DNA from: Candidatus Argoarchaeum ethanivorans
GTDB lineage: Archaea; Halobacteriota; Methanosarcinia; Methanosarcinales; EX4572-44
DNA length: 64,000 nt
Assembly: GCA_004193545.1 (NCBI GenBank)
Contig: RPGO01000004.1
Coordinates: 50,475 to 114,474, forward strand
Direction of reading: 5' to 3'
The notes beneath the pieces are model-generated. The model ran no database searches. It was not told the DNA's origin and worked only from the letters and a program-made list of their open reading frames with translations. The position numbers were made by a program, and so were the translations under genes. Shown piece by piece: positions 61,838 to 64,000 of this stretch (position 1 is the stretch's first letter; each line of letters opens with the position of its first letter).

Positions 61838-62614
61838 ATGATGCAGTCAATAAATATATATTGCAGGGAGCATAAGTTAAGACCCATGCAACAGATAGAT
61901 TTGCCCGGATTTAATTCCCAAAGTGCAATAGATACAGGACTTGAGTACATAAAAAATCTTTCTCCTGATAGTGTTAAAAGTGTATCTCGCATCATCCAGG
62001 CACTTTCTCTGGGAGACACAGACTCTCCTCAACCATCTGCTTATGTGAGCTGGCTGATTAAAGAGAAAAAAGATGACCACTGGGAAACAGATAGTGTTTT
62101 ACTGGATACAGCGCGCGCTGTGTCGGCTCTTGCATCGTATGGGATTATATTTCCTAATGTTACCAGGTGGCTACTAAAACAGCAGCTGGACGATGGCTCA
62201 TGGAATAACAATCTTACAGAGACTGCTTACGTGTTAATTGCACTTGGAGGTGTAAAGGAAAGAAACACCAGTGGATGCAGATGGCTGACCGAAAATCCGG
62301 AGCTTACATCCACCGGAACGATTGCTCTTGCCATTACTGCACTATGCAAACACGGTTTTGATGAGGGGAACTTTATTGGTCGAAACGTGGCACTGCTCAA
62401 AGAGCGGCAACTTGCTGATTGTAGCTGGAAGAGCCTTGCTATATCCAACATGGTTGTTCAGGCACTGTTTGCTGCTGGTGAAGAAAAGGCAGCTCTCGGT
62501 GCAGTTCCCTGGATATTATCCCAGCAGCGCGAGGATGGCAGCTGGAAGAATAAAAGCGATAACACTGCTCTAACGCTCATCACTTTAAAGATGATTACAG
62601 CATGGAAAAAGTAA
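61838..62614 (+). CDS. Prenyltransferase/squalene-cyclase-repeat (alpha-toroid) protein
   Basis: QW-like repeats QQLDDGSWNNN, RQLADCSWKS, SQQREDGSWKNK. Confidence 0.75.
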   Translation: MMQSINIYCREHKLRPMQQIDLPGFNSQSAIDTGLEYIKNLSPDSVKSVSRIIQALSLGDTDSPQPSAYVSWLIKEKKDDHWETDSVLLDTARAVSALASYGIIFPNVTRWLLKQQLDDGSWNNNLTETAYVLIALGGVKERNTSGCRWLTENPELTSTGTIALAITALCKHGFDEGNFIGRNVALLKERQLADCSWKSLAISNMVVQALFAAGEEKAALGAVPWILSQQREDGSWKNKSDNTALTLITLKMITAWKK

Positions 62615-62676
62615 TAATACATGTGGTTATAGTGAAGCTGTGGAAGGCATTGTTCCTCGATAAATAAGTGATATTT

Positions 62677-64000
62677 ATGAAAGTGACGAAATCTTTATGT
62701 CCTGAATGCCATAAAGTTATAAAAGCGGAAATTTTTGAAGATTCTGAAGGGAAAATAAGAATTAGAAAAACCTGTGATATTCATGGAGTATTCGAAGACA
62801 TCTACTGGTCTGATGCCGAGTTATACAAAAAATTTGAAAAGTACTGGTACGATGGTAGCGGGATCAGTGAGCCAAATACATCACTAAATAACAACTGCCC
62901 ATATAATTGCGGTATATGTGAAGATCATAAAACAACAACAATTCTTGCTAATATTGATGTGACCAACCGATGTAATCAGCACTGTCCTATATGTTTTGCA
63001 AATGCTGCAAGCGCTGGATATGTTTACGAGCCTACAATCGAACAAATAAAAGATATGCTGACTGGTCTTCGAAACCAGAAGCCAGTTCCATGTCCGGCAG
63101 TTCAATTTGCAGGTGGGGAGCCAACAGTGCGAGAGAATATCGTTGAAATCGTGCAGGCTGCAAGTGATATTGGTTTTTCACACATACAGATGGCAACCAA
63201 TGGCATTAAACTTGCTAAAAGCGTGGAATTGTGTAAAAAACTTCGTGTTGCAGGTCTTAAAACAATATACCTGCAGTTTGATGGTCTGACTGAAAAACCT
63301 TATATAATAGCTCGTGGGCACAATGCGCTCCCGCTAAAACTAAAGGCAATAGAGAACTGCAGAACAGCCGGGCTTGCCAGCATTGCTCTTGTGCCTACCG
63401 TTGTAAAAGGCGTGAATGATGATCAGCTTGGGGACATCATACGATTTGCTGCAAAGAACAACGATGTAGTAAAAGGTATTAACTTCCAGCCAGTCTCCTT
63501 TGCTGGGCGTATCGATAAAACCGAGCGTGAACGAATGCGGATTACCATACCTGATGTGCTGCACCTTATAGAAGAGCAAACAGGAGGCGAGATTGCAGCA
63601 TCCGATTTTTATCCAGTGCCGTTCATTTTACCTATTTCCCATTTTGTTGCATCTGAAAAGAATGAACCTTATGCCGAATTCTCAGTACATCCACACTGTG
63701 GCGCAGGCACTTATGTATATATTGAAAATGGAAAAATGATACCAATTACTCGCTTCATTGATGTTGAGGGGTTGCTCGAATTCGTAAATGAACTTGCTGT
63801 TGGGATAGAACGCAAAAAATATACAAAATCTTTCGGGAAGCTAACTGCTATTGGAAAACTCATAAAAGGCATTTCAAGGTTCGTTGATCCGGACCTTGCA
63901 CCAAGTCAGGTCAATGTAAGAAAACTTTTCATTGACGTTCTTAAAGATGGGACTAATGAAGCTACAAAAGAATTCCATCGCAACACTCTCTTCATCGGAA
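62677..64000 (+). CDS. tes: Radical SAM protein, tetraether lipid synthase (Tes/MJ0619)-like; 3' end outside window
   Basis: MKVTKSLCPECHKVIKAEIFEDSEGKIRIRKTCDIHG; CNNCPYNCGICEDHKTTTILANIDVTNRCNQHCPICFANA; open to window end, absent from ORF track. Confidence 0.75.
   Translation, partial: MKVTKSLCPECHKVIKAEIFEDSEGKIRIRKTCDIHGVFEDIYWSDAELYKKFEKYWYDGSGISEPNTSLNNNCPYNCGICEDHKTTTILANIDVTNRCNQHCPICFANAASAGYVYEPTIEQIKDMLTGLRNQKPVPCPAVQFAGGEPTVRENIVEIVQAASDIGFSHIQMATNGIKLAKSVELCKKLRVAGLKTIYLQFDGLTEKPYIIARGHNALPLKLKAIENCRTAGLASIALVPTVVKGVNDDQLGDIIRFAAKNNDVVKGINFQPVSFAGRIDKTERERMRITIPDVLHLIEEQTGGEIAASDFYPVPFILPISHFVASEKNEPYAEFSVHPHCGAGTYVYIENGKMIPITRFIDVEGLLEFVNELAVGIERKKYTKSFGKLTAIGKLIKGISRFVDPDLAPSQVNVRKLFIDVLKDGTNEATKEFHRNTLFIG

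Noticed and set aside
1-64000. tRNA and rRNA genes
   Set aside because: No cloverleaf or rRNA sequence could be recognised by eye; a tRNAscan-SE/Infernal run would be needed to exclude them.

Overview
This 64 kb window is archaeal. It looks like a methanogen or ANME-type euryarchaeon, because it carries SepRS and SepCysS (the tRNA-dependent Cys pathway), McrC, an MgmA-like MCR-modifying radical SAM protein, MptA and MptD (methanopterin synthesis), a split archaeal glutamate synthase, a Tes-like tetraether lipid synthase, CcmAB and archaeal dockerins. ANME-1/Methanophagales is plausible but not proven. The housekeeping backbone is gyrA(C-term), secF-secD, sepS, rdgB, ccmAB, birA, pscS, rps8e, rpl1-rpl10-rpl12, valS, an Agl23-like glycosyltransferase, hdrBC-gltB1-gltB2-gltB3, glnA, mptD, queC, moaC, mptA and tes (cut by the window end). 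It is interrupted by a large IS/relic load (IS1-like, IS3, IS5-like, IS630, IS4/IS5-like, IS1182, IS200/IS605) and by solenoid proteins. Most striking observations: (1) a family of ~21-bp perfect or near-perfect hairpin repeats (CTGCACAAC-GAA-GTTGTGCAG and CTTGATTGC-TTC-GCAATCAAG types) dispersed over at least nine loci. At four of these the hairpin sits between 31-39 bp direct duplications of local host sequence, including one in-frame insertion within the SepRS coding sequence and two at gene-gene junctions. This looks like a Rickettsia-palindromic-element-like or double-hairpin mobile module in an archaeon. (2) An 1110-aa HD / nuclease-like / NACHT / pentapeptide STAND protein and an 845-aa HEAT-repeat/nitrilase fusion, both candidate defence or signalling proteins. 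(3) A fused HdrB-HdrC-like protein at the head of a glutamate synthase cluster that has no visible GltD. (4) McrC fused to a DUF2098-like domain, divergent from an MgmA homologue. (5) An NPP1/NLP-like motif in a secreted PKD protein. All calls come from reading the sequence and ORF translations; no searches were run.
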